Origin: Sander lucioperca
Taxonomy: Eukaryota; Chordata; Actinopteri; Perciformes; Percidae
Direction of reading: 5' to 3'
Length of the DNA: 64,000 nt
Assembly: GCF_008315115.2 (NCBI RefSeq)
Contig: NC_050191.1
Location: 5,757,901 to 5,821,900 of the forward strand
Positions 1-12,510 of the stretch are shown here, one piece after another (positions within the stretch are counted from its first letter, which is position 1; the number at the start of each line of letters is the position of its first letter). Position numbers and translations under genes: made by a program. The notes under the pieces are model-generated. The model did not search any database. It was not told where the DNA came from and worked only from the letters and a program-made list of their open reading frames with translations.

Positions 1-600
1 GGTGGTCTTACCTACCGCGAGCATCTGTCTCTCTTTACGAAGCTCGATCTTCTGAGTCTCCACATTATTTTTAAGGGCATCCTTCTCTCTCTTCATCTGC
101 TCCAATTCGACTTTCAGGTCTTCAGTAATGAAGTACTGCAGGTCGAGATCTTTCTGGGCTTTTCGCAGTCTGTTGCTGATTTTTCCCAGCTGGGATTTCA
201 GATACTCTGTTTCCCTGGGTGGGGAGTGGACACGTTCAGCAAGCTGAACTTTCAAGTCACACATCTCCCTCTGCATCAGCTTTTTGTCATGGCTCAAAGT
301 GCTGCCCTCTCTCTGTTGTTGGAGCTGATCGAGGACATTGGCCAGCAAGTCCTCTCGGATGATCAGGTGAACTCTTCCCTCAGATTCACATTGGGTGAGC
401 CTCGCCTCGCTGTCCTTCAGTTCACACCGTACTTGTTCTTCAAGTGAACTGAGATAGAAATTCATTTGCGGTTCAATCTCTCTGGAGTGGAATTCCATGT
501 TTTCCAACTTTGTATTCTGCTGGACCAGTGTTTTTTCTCTTGTTGCAATGTGCACCTTTGGATTGTCACAGTCAAATGACTCTCTGATACCAACTGCTGT
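1..600 (-). CDS. coiled-coil protein exon, copy 1 (partial at window edge)
   Basis: This is the 5' part of the long minus-strand exon seen whole at 5,063-6,634; the rest lies left of the window. Wherever I compared it with the second copy the bases are the same. The exon appears to begin after a splice acceptor (minus-strand ...actcag) at about 600, because an in-frame stop lies just upstream and there is no ATG; it is therefore an internal or terminal exon, not a complete gene. The part inside the window covers the non-repetitive head and the beginning of the first 134-residue repeat, and keeps the frame at the AERVHSPP junction, unlike copy 3. Function unknown. Confidence 0.6.
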
Positions 601-1449
601 CTGAGTGAATTTGTGTCAGAACTAAAGTTGTTTCCCAGTATTCATAGTGTGTCGTTATGACAACAACAACAACATGTATTCTTATGTTTTCAATCCAAAT
701 GGTAATTGATTCTATTCCATTCTATCTTTGATTCTATTGTTGCTATGGGATACCAGTTTATGTTTGAATATACAGTATGAATGTAATGATTTCTGATGAT
801 TCCTAAAATATGGCAAAGAAAGAACACTTTACGAAATATGGAAAGGAATGAGAAAAAAAAGATGGATGCATGGAAGAGCAGTACACACAAGTATGCGCCA
901 GTTGGGACGCCATTTTCTCTAACTCCAATAACCATGTGTGCTCAGCAACTACCTATTATTTAAGATGTGCATATATCGCAATAAAACATTATTTTTTTTA
1001 CTTTTATTCAAACTGTCCAATACTTTTTATGTTGGATTTGTTTAGCCCCTGCTCATGTTTATCTTGTACATTTAAAAGTTGTCGTAAAGGAAGCGAAATA
1101 TGAAGCTATCCCTATCCCTCGCTGCTGCAACGGTGAGAATTTCCCCATTGTGTGAATAAAGGGCTTTTCACACGGGGAGCGACACTTCACCTGCATAGTC
1201 GCGTGGATCGGCGGGATCTCACTCCTCATATGAAGGACAACGCTCTGCGATTAAACGCCAGGCGATCAATGTATGGTAACCATGGGGATTCTGTGCACTA
1301 CTGTATCCCTGCCGTACAACTGAATGAGATCAGCTGACTGTGGTATCATATGTCCCTAATCACAGGTCCATTTATAACAAAAAGTGGCAATCCTAGTATT
1401 TTCCTAACTACAATCTGTTATTGTTGATAGCTAAATGAATCCGCTTTCA

Positions 1450-1519
<70 letters not shown>

Positions 1520-4376
1520 AAGGACCACAACAACTTTTTAGCCAACAGAGTGAGGACATTTTGGCTGGTCCTCACATTTCAAAGGCCTGTTTGAGGGTTA
1601 AGACTTGGTTATGAGTTTCAGGTCAGAATTAGGTTTAGGTTAGGGTTAGACATTTAGTTGTGATGGTTGAACACAAAAAAATACATCTTACTCAACATAA
1701 AATGTACAATGAGTGTGTGCATATCTCCTCCAATGATTTCCTAAGGACTAAGACGCGAGGAAGGGAGGCAAGTGGAGGAGTCGAGGAGGCAATTTAAGCG
1801 ACATGAGGAGCGATTTGAGTGCGCCCTCTGGTCGCGCACTCAAAATCCTGGCGCGCCAGTGAGATCTACGTCATTTTGACGTCACATTGGCGCGCGCCAG
1901 CTCGGCTACGGCGATTGTAAAACGGCCTTGAGCTGCCCCCGCACCTCTCTCCAACAGCACTTGTCAGATGTATTAGTGAAATCAAACTATACTATGATGT
2001 ATTTAAGGCATTCAACTATCAGCTGTGCTTTGTGTAAAAGCATGTGTCTTCTAATTGTCTGGTTCAAATAAAAGGCTTTAATACTGTAGATATAAGACAT
2101 TTCTCTTTTGGTTTTCTTTTTCCCAGAGCTCATGTCCTACATGAAATGTACTTGGAAGATGGAGTTGATTAAAACCCTTCATTTCTCATGTAAGTGGTAC
2201 TTTCATAAAAATGTAGATTTATGGGGCACTGTGATTTAGGATTCAAAGACAACTTATTTGTTTATGCCCATTTTATTGCACCACTCTCTTCCTGTTTAAA
2301 TAGATGTAGAGATTAGGCTAAAGATGTCTGTTAGTCTGTTAGTCACTCTGGCCAATGTGTTTCTCAAATAAAATCAATCCTTAAAGCTGCACTGATCAAT
2401 ATTTTGCGTTATTAACTATGGAAAAAACGACTAGGTATAATGAAAAAGGGGTCGGTCGTAGTGACAAACAAAAGTTGTTCAGTTCTAAGAAGCGTTTTTA
2501 GCAACTTCCAGGTTATTTCGTTTCGTAGCCTACAACTTTACTGTTTTGGTTCACTCTCACTGCTCTCTTCAGCACAATTTCCAGCAACAGCAGGCAGCTG
2601 TTTTAAGTAAAAAAGTTCTGATAAAGCCACCTAACCAGATAGTCAATACATGGACTTATCGCACAATATATGGAAATGAGCTCGGTAGCTTTTGGTGACA
2701 CAATATATTGCAATTGATAATTTGTATAATTGAAAATAAAGATTTATTCATTTTGACATACAAATGAATGTTACCAACATTTTACACGCATTAATTCTCC
2801 CTTGTGGGGGGAGGGGCTTAGGAGACCGTTTTGGGCTTCAGCAGAAAGGGGGGAGGGACTGAGAAGTTGGCTAAGTCCTGGATCTTCCCAATCCTACCTA
2901 CAGCACCTTTAAACCAAAACTACATGTATTAAAATCATAGGATTTATTGATTATTCCCAAAACAAAAAAGTAAACTGATAATTGATATTCACCAAATAAT
3001 TCAAGTTTGTAGCTGATTTGACAATAACCAGTGTATATTCTAAAGCATTTCTTCTTAATTACACTTTGAATTGCAGCTGTGTTTGAAAGGCTCTGTGACA
3101 CTAAATAAACCTGTTTAGTCTTAAGTCTAAAGCTACATGAGACTCGTAGTAAACCTGCAAACTGTCCCTGAAAGAAATGCTCCCGTGTTGTTAATGGAAT
3201 TATTTTCTTTGGATGACCAACATGTACCTCCAGACAAAAACCTATATTTAGTATATTATATTTAACATATAAAATCATTTGATCCAAATTATATTTTGGG
3301 GGTTTAGGATGCAAATGAGCATTTGTCCCTTGATTTATACATCCAACTATATTACACATGACTGTAGTGCAACTTAACATTTAAACAATAGACTAGCTCA
3401 ACTAAACCAAATTGCCTCAACAGCAACTAACTAGGATTAACTAAAGAAAACCACAAACAAGGTCCTGGTTTTATACTCACGGCACACGAGCCCCCAACTT
3501 GTTACAACCGGCTCACAGGCCACAACAAAAGAGGGAGATGCACAGCAACGTAACAATAATAAAGTGACATTTATTAAATAATGATGCAAACAAGAGAACG
3601 ATGAGGTGTGATTGTCAGTATCAGTGATGAATGAAGGTGTATGGATGTAATGGAGAATGTGAGGTGCATGTTGTCAGTAGTTAACAAAGGGAAAACTCAA
3701 ACAGAGAGAAAGCATGTTGGTGCGCAGTCGGGAGAATGCGGCCGCCTGGTCTCGGGGCAGGCGGGGTTAAATAGTCTGGGAGGACCGGCCAGGTGATCAC
3801 AGTCATCTCATTATCTCCTCCGCTACACCTGCAAGTTAACAAGACAAACCACAGTACACATGTACGACAGGCCCAGGGCCATCACACCAACAAACATTTG
3901 TATGCATTTATTTTAAATTCCAGCCGTTGTGGTGGTTCTCACACCACCATCTTCTGCCTGCACCGCCGTTGGGGTCTTCACTATTTACCCATAGCTGGGG
4001 CTATTTACCCATAACTGGGACAGTGGATGACGGGCATCAGGGCGTTTCCACTCACCGATGGGCCTACATGCCACGTCTCTGGGGCCCACTGCTGCTCCGA
4101 GATCCTGTACAACTTAGCCTGGAACCACAACGGACCAGTTACCATGTGTGCCACGGGGAGGCGTGTACGAGATCTTGGCAGTGGAGAGGCTATGTACCGG
4201 CTGAGGAGCCTTACACACTCGGCTCCTCTTTTCGCCCCTGAGAACAAAGGGCTATCCGGTGGCAGTAGCTGAAAGCAGAGAGTGGCAAGCAGAAGCAGCA
4301 TGCAGCATGCACTAACTACAGCACTACTACTCCAACACTACTGCACTGACGCATCACACGCCCTGCGTGCAAACGC

Positions 4377-4378
<2 letters not shown>
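601..4378. other. non-coding spacer of duplication unit 1
   Basis: I see no convincing exon here. About 1,540-1,680 matches, in reverse, a dispersed repeat also present at 24,909-25,020. A GC-rich stretch near 1,800-1,930 shares the core acgtcattttgacgtcac and gcgcgcgcc with 41,040-41,110. About 2,382-2,912 looks like an inserted element with ends ttaaagctgc / gcacctttaa, and its right end is related in reverse to 21,017-21,100. Open frames on either strand are short and have no recognisable domain. Confidence 0.6.
1456..1517. repeat. (TG)n microsatellite, unit 1
   Basis: Uninterrupted TG dinucleotides. The matching tract in unit 2 (7,489-7,543) is shorter, and this accounts for the offset change between the units. 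Confidence 0.95.
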
Positions 4379-4432
<54 letters not shown>

Positions 4433-4479
4433 CCAAACACACACACACACACACACACACACAGACCCACACACAGACC

Positions 4480-4546
<67 letters not shown>

Positions 4547-4599
4547 CAGACACACCCACACACACACACACAGACCCACACACACACACACACACACAG

Positions 4600-4637
<38 letters not shown>

Positions 4638-5002
4638 ACACAGACACACCCACACACACACAGACAGACCCACCCACACACAGACAGACAGACCCACACA
4701 CAGACAGACAGACCCACACACACACAGACAGACAGACAGACCCACACACACACAGACAGACAGACAGACCCACACACACACACACACCGACAGACAGACA
4801 CAGACAGACCCACCCACACACAGACAGATCCACCCACACACAGACAGACAGACCCACACACACACAGACAGACCCACACACAGACAGACAGACAGACCCA
4901 CCCCACAGACAGACAGACCCACACACACACACACCCAGACAGACCCACACACACAGACAGACAGACAGACAGACAGACCCACACACAGACAGACAGACCC
5001 AC

Positions 5003-5033
<31 letters not shown>

Positions 5034-5036
5034 CTA
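4379..5036. repeat. compound (CA)n/(CAGA)n/(CCCACA) microsatellite, unit 1
   Basis: About 650 bp of CA dinucleotides grading into CAGACAGACCCACACA blocks. It lies about 25 bp beyond the stop codon of the coiled-coil exon, so it would sit in that gene's 3' UTR if the transcript runs through. All six frames stay open across it and give only His-Thr, Cys-Val or similar low-complexity translations. Confidence 0.95.
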
Positions 5037-5062
5037 TACAAGTACAAATCATTTTCTTTTCC

Positions 5063-6634
5063 TCAGCCAGGCAGAAGCTTTTTGTACCACTTCTTCTTCT
5101 TTGGCTTTTGCATGATCTGGCTCTGAAGATCTACCAGCTGGGACCTCATGGTGCTCTCGGTCCTCTCCCAGTCCTGCTCTTTTTCCTGCTGAGTCAGCTT
5201 CAGGCTTTCTGTGGCCTGTAGGAGGGATGCCTTGTCCTCCTTCCACTGGTTGAGATTACTCTCCAGCTGCTGTTCAGCCTTGTTCAGAGCAGCCAGGAGG
5301 CAGTCACTCACAAAGCTTTGCTCGTCATTCTGATCCACATAGGAGGCTCTTGATTTCTGGCTCTCCTCTAGCAGGGAGGTTTTCTCCTGCTGCCATAGGA
5401 CACGCTCACTCTCTAGCTGATGTTCACACTTTTTCTCAAGAGCAGCCATGAGGTTCTTGTTGCTTTTGTCCTGCATCTCCAGTTGGGCTCTATGGGAAGT
5501 CTGGGATCTTTCCAGTATCTCCTTTGCCTCCTCGTCCTGTTTTTGGAGAGCTTCCTCCATCTTGCTCAATTTATCCTTCAGCTCCTGAGCTTGAGCCCTC
5601 TCAATCTCCAGATAGCTCTCCAACGTCACGTTGGTGGTCTTACCTACCGCGAGCATCTGTCTCTCTTTACGAAGCTCGATCTTCTGAGTCTCCACATGGT
5701 TTTTAAGGGCCTCCTTCTCTCCCTTCATCTGCTCCAATTCGACTTTCAGGTCTTCAGTAATGAAGTACTGCAGGTCGAGATCTTTTTGGGCTTTTCGCAG
5801 TCTGTTGCTGATTTTTCCAAGCTGGGATTTCAGATACTCTTCCCCGGGTGGGGAGTGGACACGTTCAGCCAGAGCCTCATCCAGCTGGGCTCTATGGGAA
5901 GTCTGGGATCTTTCCAGTATCTCCTTTGCCTCCTCGTCCTGTTTTTGGAGAGCTTCCTCCATCTTGCTCAATTTATCCTTTAGCTCCTGAGCTTGAGCCC
6001 TCTCAATCTCCAGATAGCTCTCCAACATCACGTTGGTGGTCTTACCTACCGCGAGCATCTGTCTCTCTTTACGAAGCTCGATCTTCTGAGTCTCCACATT
6101 ATTTTTAAGGGCATCCTTCTCTCTCTTCATCTGCTCCAATTCGACTTTCAGGTCTTCAGTAATGAAGTACTGCAGGTCGAGATCTTTCTGGGCTTTTCGC
6201 AGTCTGTTGCTGATTTTTCCCAGCTGGGATTTCAGATACTCTGTTTCCCTGGGTGGGGAGTGGACACGTTCAGCAAGCTGAACTTTCAAGTCACACATCT
6301 CCCTCTGCATCAGCTTTTTGTCATGGCTCAAAGTGCTGCCCTCTCTCTGTTGTTGGAGCTGATCGAGGACATTGGCCAGCAAGTCCTCTCGGATGATCAG
6401 GTGAACTCTTCCCTCAGATTCACATTGGGTGAGCCTCGCCTCGCTGTCCTTCAGTTCACACCGTACTTGTTCTTCAAGTGAACTGAGATAGAAATTCATT
6501 TGCGGTTCAATCTCTCTGGAGTGGAATTCCATGTTTTCCAACTTTGTATTCTGCTGGACCAGTGTTTTTTCTCTTGTTGCAATGTGCACCTTTGGATTGT
6601 CACAGTCAAATGACTCTCTGATACCAACTGCTGT
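5063..6634 (-). CDS. coiled-coil protein, terminal exon, copy 2 (open)
   Basis: An open minus-strand exon of about 523 codons ending in TGA at 5,063-5,065. It has no ATG: an in-frame TGA lies at 6,650-6,652 and a good acceptor (...actcag) ends at 6,635, so I start the exon at 6,634 and treat it as the last exon of a spliced gene whose 5' exons are not recognised. Counting from the GTG codon at 6,589 (residue 1), the product is almost entirely charged heptad-like helix. Two 134-residue repeats start at AERVHSPP, near residues 106 and 241; both contain YLKSQLGKISNRLRKAQ and VGKTTNV. A non-repeated part follows, ending in the basic tail KPKKKKWYKKLLPG. It could be a cytoskeletal or Golgi-type coiled-coil protein, but I cannot name a family. 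The basic, aromatic C-terminus could contact membrane or acidic partners (inference). Confidence 0.65.
   Translation of the reverse strand, partial: TAVGIRESFDCDNPKVHIATREKTLVQQNTKLENMEFHSREIEPQMNFYLSSLEEQVRCELKDSEARLTQCESEGRVHLIIREDLLANVLDQLQQQREGSTLSHDKKLMQREMCDLKVQLAERVHSPPRETEYLKSQLGKISNRLRKAQKDLDLQYFITEDLKVELEQMKREKDALKNNVETQKIELRKERQMLAVGKTTNVMLESYLEIERAQAQELKDKLSKMEEALQKQDEEAKEILERSQTSHRAQLDEALAERVHSPPGEEYLKSQLGKISNRLRKAQKDLDLQYFITEDLKVELEQMKGEKEALKNHVETQKIELRKERQMLAVGKTTNVTLESYLEIERAQAQELKDKLSKMEEALQKQDEEAKEILERSQTSHRAQLEMQDKSNKNLMAALEKKCEHQLESERVLWQQEKTSLLEESQKSRASYVDQNDEQSFVSDCLLAALNKAEQQLESNLNQWKEDKASLLQATESLKLTQQEKEQDWERTESTMRSQLVDLQSQIMQKPKKKKWYKKLLPG
5230..6260 (-). repeat. 402-bp internal coding repeat in the coiled-coil exon
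   Basis: The stretch beginning ggtggtcttacctaccgcga occurs at 5,633 and again at 6,035, exactly 402 bp apart (134 codons), and at 11,508 and 11,910 in copy 3. The two repeats within one exon differ by a few substitutions and by one codon at the SPPRETEY / SPPGEEY junction, so the internal duplication is older than the duplication of the 6-kb unit. Confidence 0.9.
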
Positions 6635-7483
6635 CTGAGTGAATTTGTGTCAGAACTAAAGTTGTTTCCCAGTATTCATAGTGTGTCGTTATGACAACAA
6701 CAACAACATGTATTCTTATGTTTTCAATCCAAATGGTAATTGATTCTATTCCATTCTATCTTTGATTCTATTGTTGCTATGGGATACCAGTTTATGTTTG
6801 AATATACAGTATGAATGTAATGATTTCTGATGATTCCTAAAATATGGCAAAGAAAGAACACTTTACGAAATATGGAAAGGAATGAGAAAAAAAAGATGGA
6901 TGCATGGAAGAGCAGTACACACAAGTATGCGCCAGTTGGGACGCCATTTTCTCTAACTCCAATAACCATGTGTGCTCAGCAACTACCTATTATTTAAGAT
7001 GTGCATATATCGCAATAAAACATTATTTTTTTTACTTTTATTCAAACTGTCCAATACTTTTTATGTTGGATTTGTTTAGCCCCTGCTCATGTTTATCTTG
7101 TACATTTAAAAGTTGTCGTAAAGGAAGCGAAATATGAAGCTATCCCTATCCCTCGCTGCTGCAACGGTGAGAATTTCCCCATTGTGTGAATAAAGGGCTT
7201 TTCACACGGGGAGCGACACTTCACCTGCATAGTCGCGTGGATCGGCGGGATCTCACTCCTCATATGAAGGACAACGCTCTGCGATTAAACGCCAGGCGAT
7301 CAATGTATGGTAACCATGGGGATTCTGTGCACTACTGTATCCCTGCCGTACAACTGAATGAGATCAGCTGACTGTGGTATCATATGTCCCTAATCACAGG
7401 TCCATTTATAACAAAAAGTGGCAATCCTAGTATTTTCCTAACTACAATCTGTTATTGTTGATAGCTAAATGAATCCGCTTTCA

Positions 7484-7545
<62 letters not shown>

Positions 7546-10404
7546 AAGGACCACAACAACTTTTTAGCCAACAGAGTGAGGACATTTTGGCTGGTCCTCA
7601 CATTTCAAAGGCCTGTTTGAGGGTTAAGACTTGGTTATGAGTTTCAGGTCAGAATTAGGTTTAGGTTAGGGTTAGACATTTAGTTGTGATGGTTGAACAC
7701 AAAAAAATACATCTTACTCAACATAAAATGTACAATGAGTGTGTGCATATCTCCTCCAATGATTTCCTAAGGACTAAGACGCGAGGAAGGGAGGCAAGTG
7801 GAGGAGTCGAGGAGGCAATTTAAGCGACATGAGGAGCGATTTGAGTGCGCCCCCTCTGGTCGCGCACTCAAAATCCTGGCGCGCCAGTGAGATCTACGTC
7901 ATTTTGACGTCACATTGGCGCGCGCCAGCTCGGCTACGGCGATTGTAAAACGGCCTTGAGCTGCCCCCGCACCTCTCTCCAACAGCACTTGTCAGATGTA
8001 TTAGTGAAATCAAACTATACTATGATGTATTTAAGGCATTCAACTATCAGCTGTGCTTTGTGTAAAAGCATGTGTCTTCTAATTGTCTGGTTCAAATAAA
8101 AGGCTTTAATACTGTAGATATAAGACATTTCTCTTTTGGTTTTCTTTTTCCCAGAGCTCATGTCCTACATGAAATGTACTTGGAAGATGGAGTTGATTAA
8201 AACCCTTCATTTCTCATGTAAGTGGTACTTTCATAAAAATGTAGATTTATGGGGCACTGTGATTTAGGATTCAAAGACAACTTATTTGTTTATGCCCATT
8301 TTATTGCACCACTCTCTTCCTGTTTAAATAGATGTAGAGATTAGGCTAAAGATGTCTGTTAGTCTGTTAGTCACTCTGGCCAATGTGTTTCTCAAATAAA
8401 ATCAATCCTTAAAGCTGCACTGATCAATATTTTGCGTTATTAACTATGGAAAAAACGACTAGGTATAATGAAAAAGGGGTCGGTCGTAGTGACAAACAAA
8501 AGTTGTTCAGTTCTAAGAAGCGTTTTTAGCAACTTCCAGGTTATTTCGTTTCGTAGCCTACAACTTTACTGTTTTGGTTCACTCTCACTGCTCTCTTCAG
8601 CACAATTTCCAGCAACAGCAGGCAGCTGTTTTAAGTAAAAAAGTTCTGATAAAGCCACCTAACCAGATAGTCAATACATGGACTTATCGCACAATATATG
8701 GAAATGAGCTCGGTAGCTTTTGGTGACACAATATATTGCAATTGATAATTTGTATAATTGAAAATAAAGATTTATTCATTTTGACATACAAATGAATGTT
8801 ACCAACATTTTACACGCATTAATTCTCCCTTGTGGGGGGAGGGGCTTAGGAGACCGTTTTGGGCTTCAGCAGAAAGGGGGGAGGGACTGAGAAGTTGGCT
8901 AAGTCCTGGATCTTCCCAATCCTACCTACAGCACCTTTAAACCAAAACTACATGTATTAAAATCATAGGATTTATTGATTATTCCCAAAACAAAAAAGTA
9001 AACTGATAATTGATATTCACCAAATAATTCAAGTTTGTAGCTGATTTGACAATAACCAGTGTATATTCTAAAGCATTTCTTCTTAATTACACTTTGAATT
9101 GCAGCTGTGTTTGAAAGGCTCTGTGACACTAAATAAACCTGTTTAGTCTTAAGTCTAAAGCTACATGAGACTCGTAGTAAACCTGCAAACTGTCCCTGAA
9201 AGAAATGCTCCCGTGTTGTTAATGGAATTATTTTCTTTGGATGACCAACATGTACCTCCAGACAAAAACCTATATTTAGTATATTATATTTAACATATAA
9301 AATCATTTGATCCAAATTATATTTTGGGGGTTTAGGATGCAAATGAGCATTTGTCCCTTGATTTATACATCCAACTATATTACACATGACTGTAGTGCAA
9401 CTTAACATTTAAACAATAGACTAGCTCAACTAAACCAAATTGCCTCAACAGCAACTAACTAGGATTAACTAAAGAAAACCACAAACAAGGTCCTGGTTTT
9501 ATACTCACGGCACACGAGCCCCCAACTTGTTACAACCGGCTCACAGGCCACAACAAAAGAGGGAGATGCACAGCAACGTAACAATAATAAAGTGACATTT
9601 ATTAAATAATGATGCAAACAAGAGAACGATGAGGTGTGATTGTCAGTATCAGTGATGAATGAAGGTGTATGGATGTAATGGAGAATGTGAGGTGCATGTT
9701 GTCAGTAGTTAACAAAGGGAAAACTCAAACAGAGAGAAAGCATGTTGGTGCGCAGTCGGGAGAATGCGGCCGCCTGGTCTCGGGGCAGGCGGGGTTAAAT
9801 AGTCTGGGAGGACCGGCCAGGTGATCACAGTCATCTCATTATCTCCTCCGCTACACCTGCAAGTTAACAAGACAAACCACAGTACACATGTACGACAGGC
9901 CCAGGGCCATCACACCAACAAACATTTGTATGCATTTATTTTAAATTCCAGCCGTTGTGGTGGTTCTCACACCACCATCTTCTGCCTGCACCGCCGTTGG
10001 GGTCTTCACTATTTACCCATAGCTGGGGCTATTTACCCATAACTGGGACAGTGGATGACGGGCATCAGGGCGTTTCCACTCACCGATGGGCCTACATGCC
10101 ACGTCTCTGGGGCCCACTGCTGCTCCGAGATCCTGTACAACTTAGCCTGGAACCACAACGGACCAGTTACCATGTGTGCCACGGGGAGGCGTGTACGAGA
10201 TCTTGGCAGTGGAGAGGCTATGTACCGGCTGAGGAGCCTTACACACTCGGCTCCTCTTTTCGCCCCTGAGAACAAAGGGCTATCCGGTGGCAGTAGCTGA
10301 AAGCAGAGAGTGGCAAGCAGAAGCAGCATGCAGCATGCACTAACTACAGCACTACTACTCCAACACTACTGCACTGACGCATCACACGCCCTGCGTGCAA
10401 ACGC
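6635..10404. other. non-coding spacer of duplication unit 2
   Basis: Near-identical to 601-4,378. It holds the TG tract at 7,489-7,543 and the same dispersed-repeat pieces. No supported exon or RNA gene was seen on either strand. Confidence 0.6.
7489..7543. repeat. (TG)n microsatellite, unit 2
   Basis: Pure TG tract, shorter than its unit-1 counterpart. Confidence 0.95.
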
Positions 10405-10908
<504 letters not shown>

Positions 10909-10937
10909 CTATACAAGTACAAATCATTTTCTTTTCC

Positions 10938-12510
10938 TCAGCCAGGCAGAAGCTTTTTGTACCACTTCTTCTTCTTTGGCTTTTGCATGATCTGGCTCTG
11001 AAGATCTACCAGCTGGGACCTCATGGTGCTCTCGGTCCTCTCCCAGTCCTGCTCTTTTTCCTGCTGAGTCAGCTTCAGGCTTTCTGTGGCCTGTAGGAGG
11101 GATGCCTTGTCCTCCTTCCACTGGTTGAGATTACTCTCCAGCTGCTGTTCAGCCTTGTTCAGAGCAGCCAGGAGGCAGTCACTCACAAAGCTTTGCTCGT
11201 CATTCTGATCCACATAGGAGGCTCTTGATTTCTGGCTCTCCTCTAGCAGGGAGGTTTTCTCCTGCTGCCATAGGACACGCTCACTCTCTAGCTGATGTTC
11301 ACACTTTTTCTCAAGAGCAGCCATGAGGTTCTTGTTGCTTTTGTCCTGCATCTCCAGTTGGGCTCTATGGGAAGTCTGGGATCTTTCCAGTATCTCCTTT
11401 GCCTCCTCTGCCTGTTTTTGGAGAGCTTCCTCCATCTTGCTCAATTTATCCTTCAGCTCCTGAGCTTGAGCCCTCTCAATCTCCAGATAGCTCTCCAACG
11501 TCACGTTGGTGGTCTTACCTACCGCGAGCATCTGTCTCTCTTTACGAAGCTCGATCTTCTGAGTCTCCACATGGTTTTTAAGGGCCTCCTTCTCTCCCTT
11601 CATCTGCTCCAATTCGACTTTCAGGTCTTCAGTAATGAAGTACTGCAGGTCGAGATCTTTCTGGGCTTTTCGCAGTCTGTTGCTGATTTTTCCAAGCTGG
11701 GATTTCAGATACTCTTCCCCGGGTGGGGAGTGGACACGTTCAGCCAGAGCCTCATTCAGCTGGGCTCTATGGGAAGCCTGGGATCTTTCCAGTATCTCCT
11801 TTGCCTCCTCGTCCTGTTTTTGGAGAGCTTCCTCCATCTTGCTCAATTTATCCTTTAGCTCCTGAGCTTGAGCCCTCTCAATCTCCAGATAGCTCTCCAA
11901 CATCACGTTGGTGGTCTTACCTACCGCGAGCATCTGTCTCTCTTTACGAAGCTCGATCTTCTGAGTCTCCACATTATTTTTAAGGGCATCCTTCTCTCTC
12001 TTCATCTGCTCCAATTCGACTTTCAGGTCTTCAGTAATGAAGTACTGCAGGTCGAGATCTTTCTGGGCTTTTCGCAGTCTGTTGCTGATTTTTCCCAGCT
12101 GGGATTTCAGATACTCTGTTTCCCCTGGGTGGGGAGTGGACACGTTCAGCAAGCTGAACTTTCAAGTCACACATCTCCCTCTGCATCAGCTTTTTGTCAT
12201 GGCTCAAAGTGCTGCCCTCTCTCTGTTGTTGGAGCTGATCGAGGACATTGGCCAGCAAGTCCTCTCGGATGATCAGGTGAACTCTTCCCTCAGATTCACA
12301 TTGGGTGAGCCTCGCCTCGCTGTCCTTCAGTTCACACCGTACTTGTTCTTCAAGTGAACTGAGATAGAAATTCATTTGCGGTTCAATCTCTCTGGAGTGG
12401 AATTCCATGTTTTCCAACTTTGTATTCTGCTGGACCAGTGTTTTTTCTCTTGTTGCAATGTGCACCTTTGGATTGTCACAGTCAAATGACTCTCTGATAC
12501 CAACTGCTGT
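10938..12510 (-). pseudogene. coiled-coil protein exon, copy 3 (frameshifted)
   Basis: Matches copy 2 along its whole length and keeps the acceptor, the stop and the basic C-terminus. Within the first AERVHSPP junction, around 12,120-12,126, there are four C instead of three in the run before tgggtgg. The single inserted base breaks the frame: the upstream part runs on for about 40 abnormal residues and the downstream part (about 404 codons) is left without its start. Copies 1 and 2 both have the shorter run. Gene conversion, polymorphism or a sequencing error in the C run could all explain it. A few missense differences (for example Asp to Ala in the QKQDEEAK motif) show it is not a plain duplicate of the copy 2 read. 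Confidence 0.75.

Noticed and set aside
226..447. Apparent starts such as GTG at 226 and 6,589
   Set aside because: GTG is not a normal start in a vertebrate nuclear gene; for the coiled-coil exon an acceptor upstream explains the open frame better.
1630..1650. Telomere-like ggtttaggttagggttag words
   Set aside because: A few units only, part of a dispersed repeat that also occurs in reverse at 24,909; not an interstitial telomere.
2898..3380. 160-residue minus-strand frame in the spacer (copy at 8,926)
   Set aside because: Lies partly in a dispersed element, has no domain or coding-like composition, and its duplication is explained by the segmental repeat.
4282..5115. Long open frames encoding His-Thr, Cys-Val-Ser or similar repeats across the CA/CAGA tracts on both strands
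   Set aside because: They are translations of simple repeats, open in all frames, and differ in length between near-identical units.
5420..6481. Plus-strand frames opposite the coiled-coil exon
   Set aside because: They are antisense shadows of a heptad-rich coding exon; no domain, no splice logic and no ATG context.
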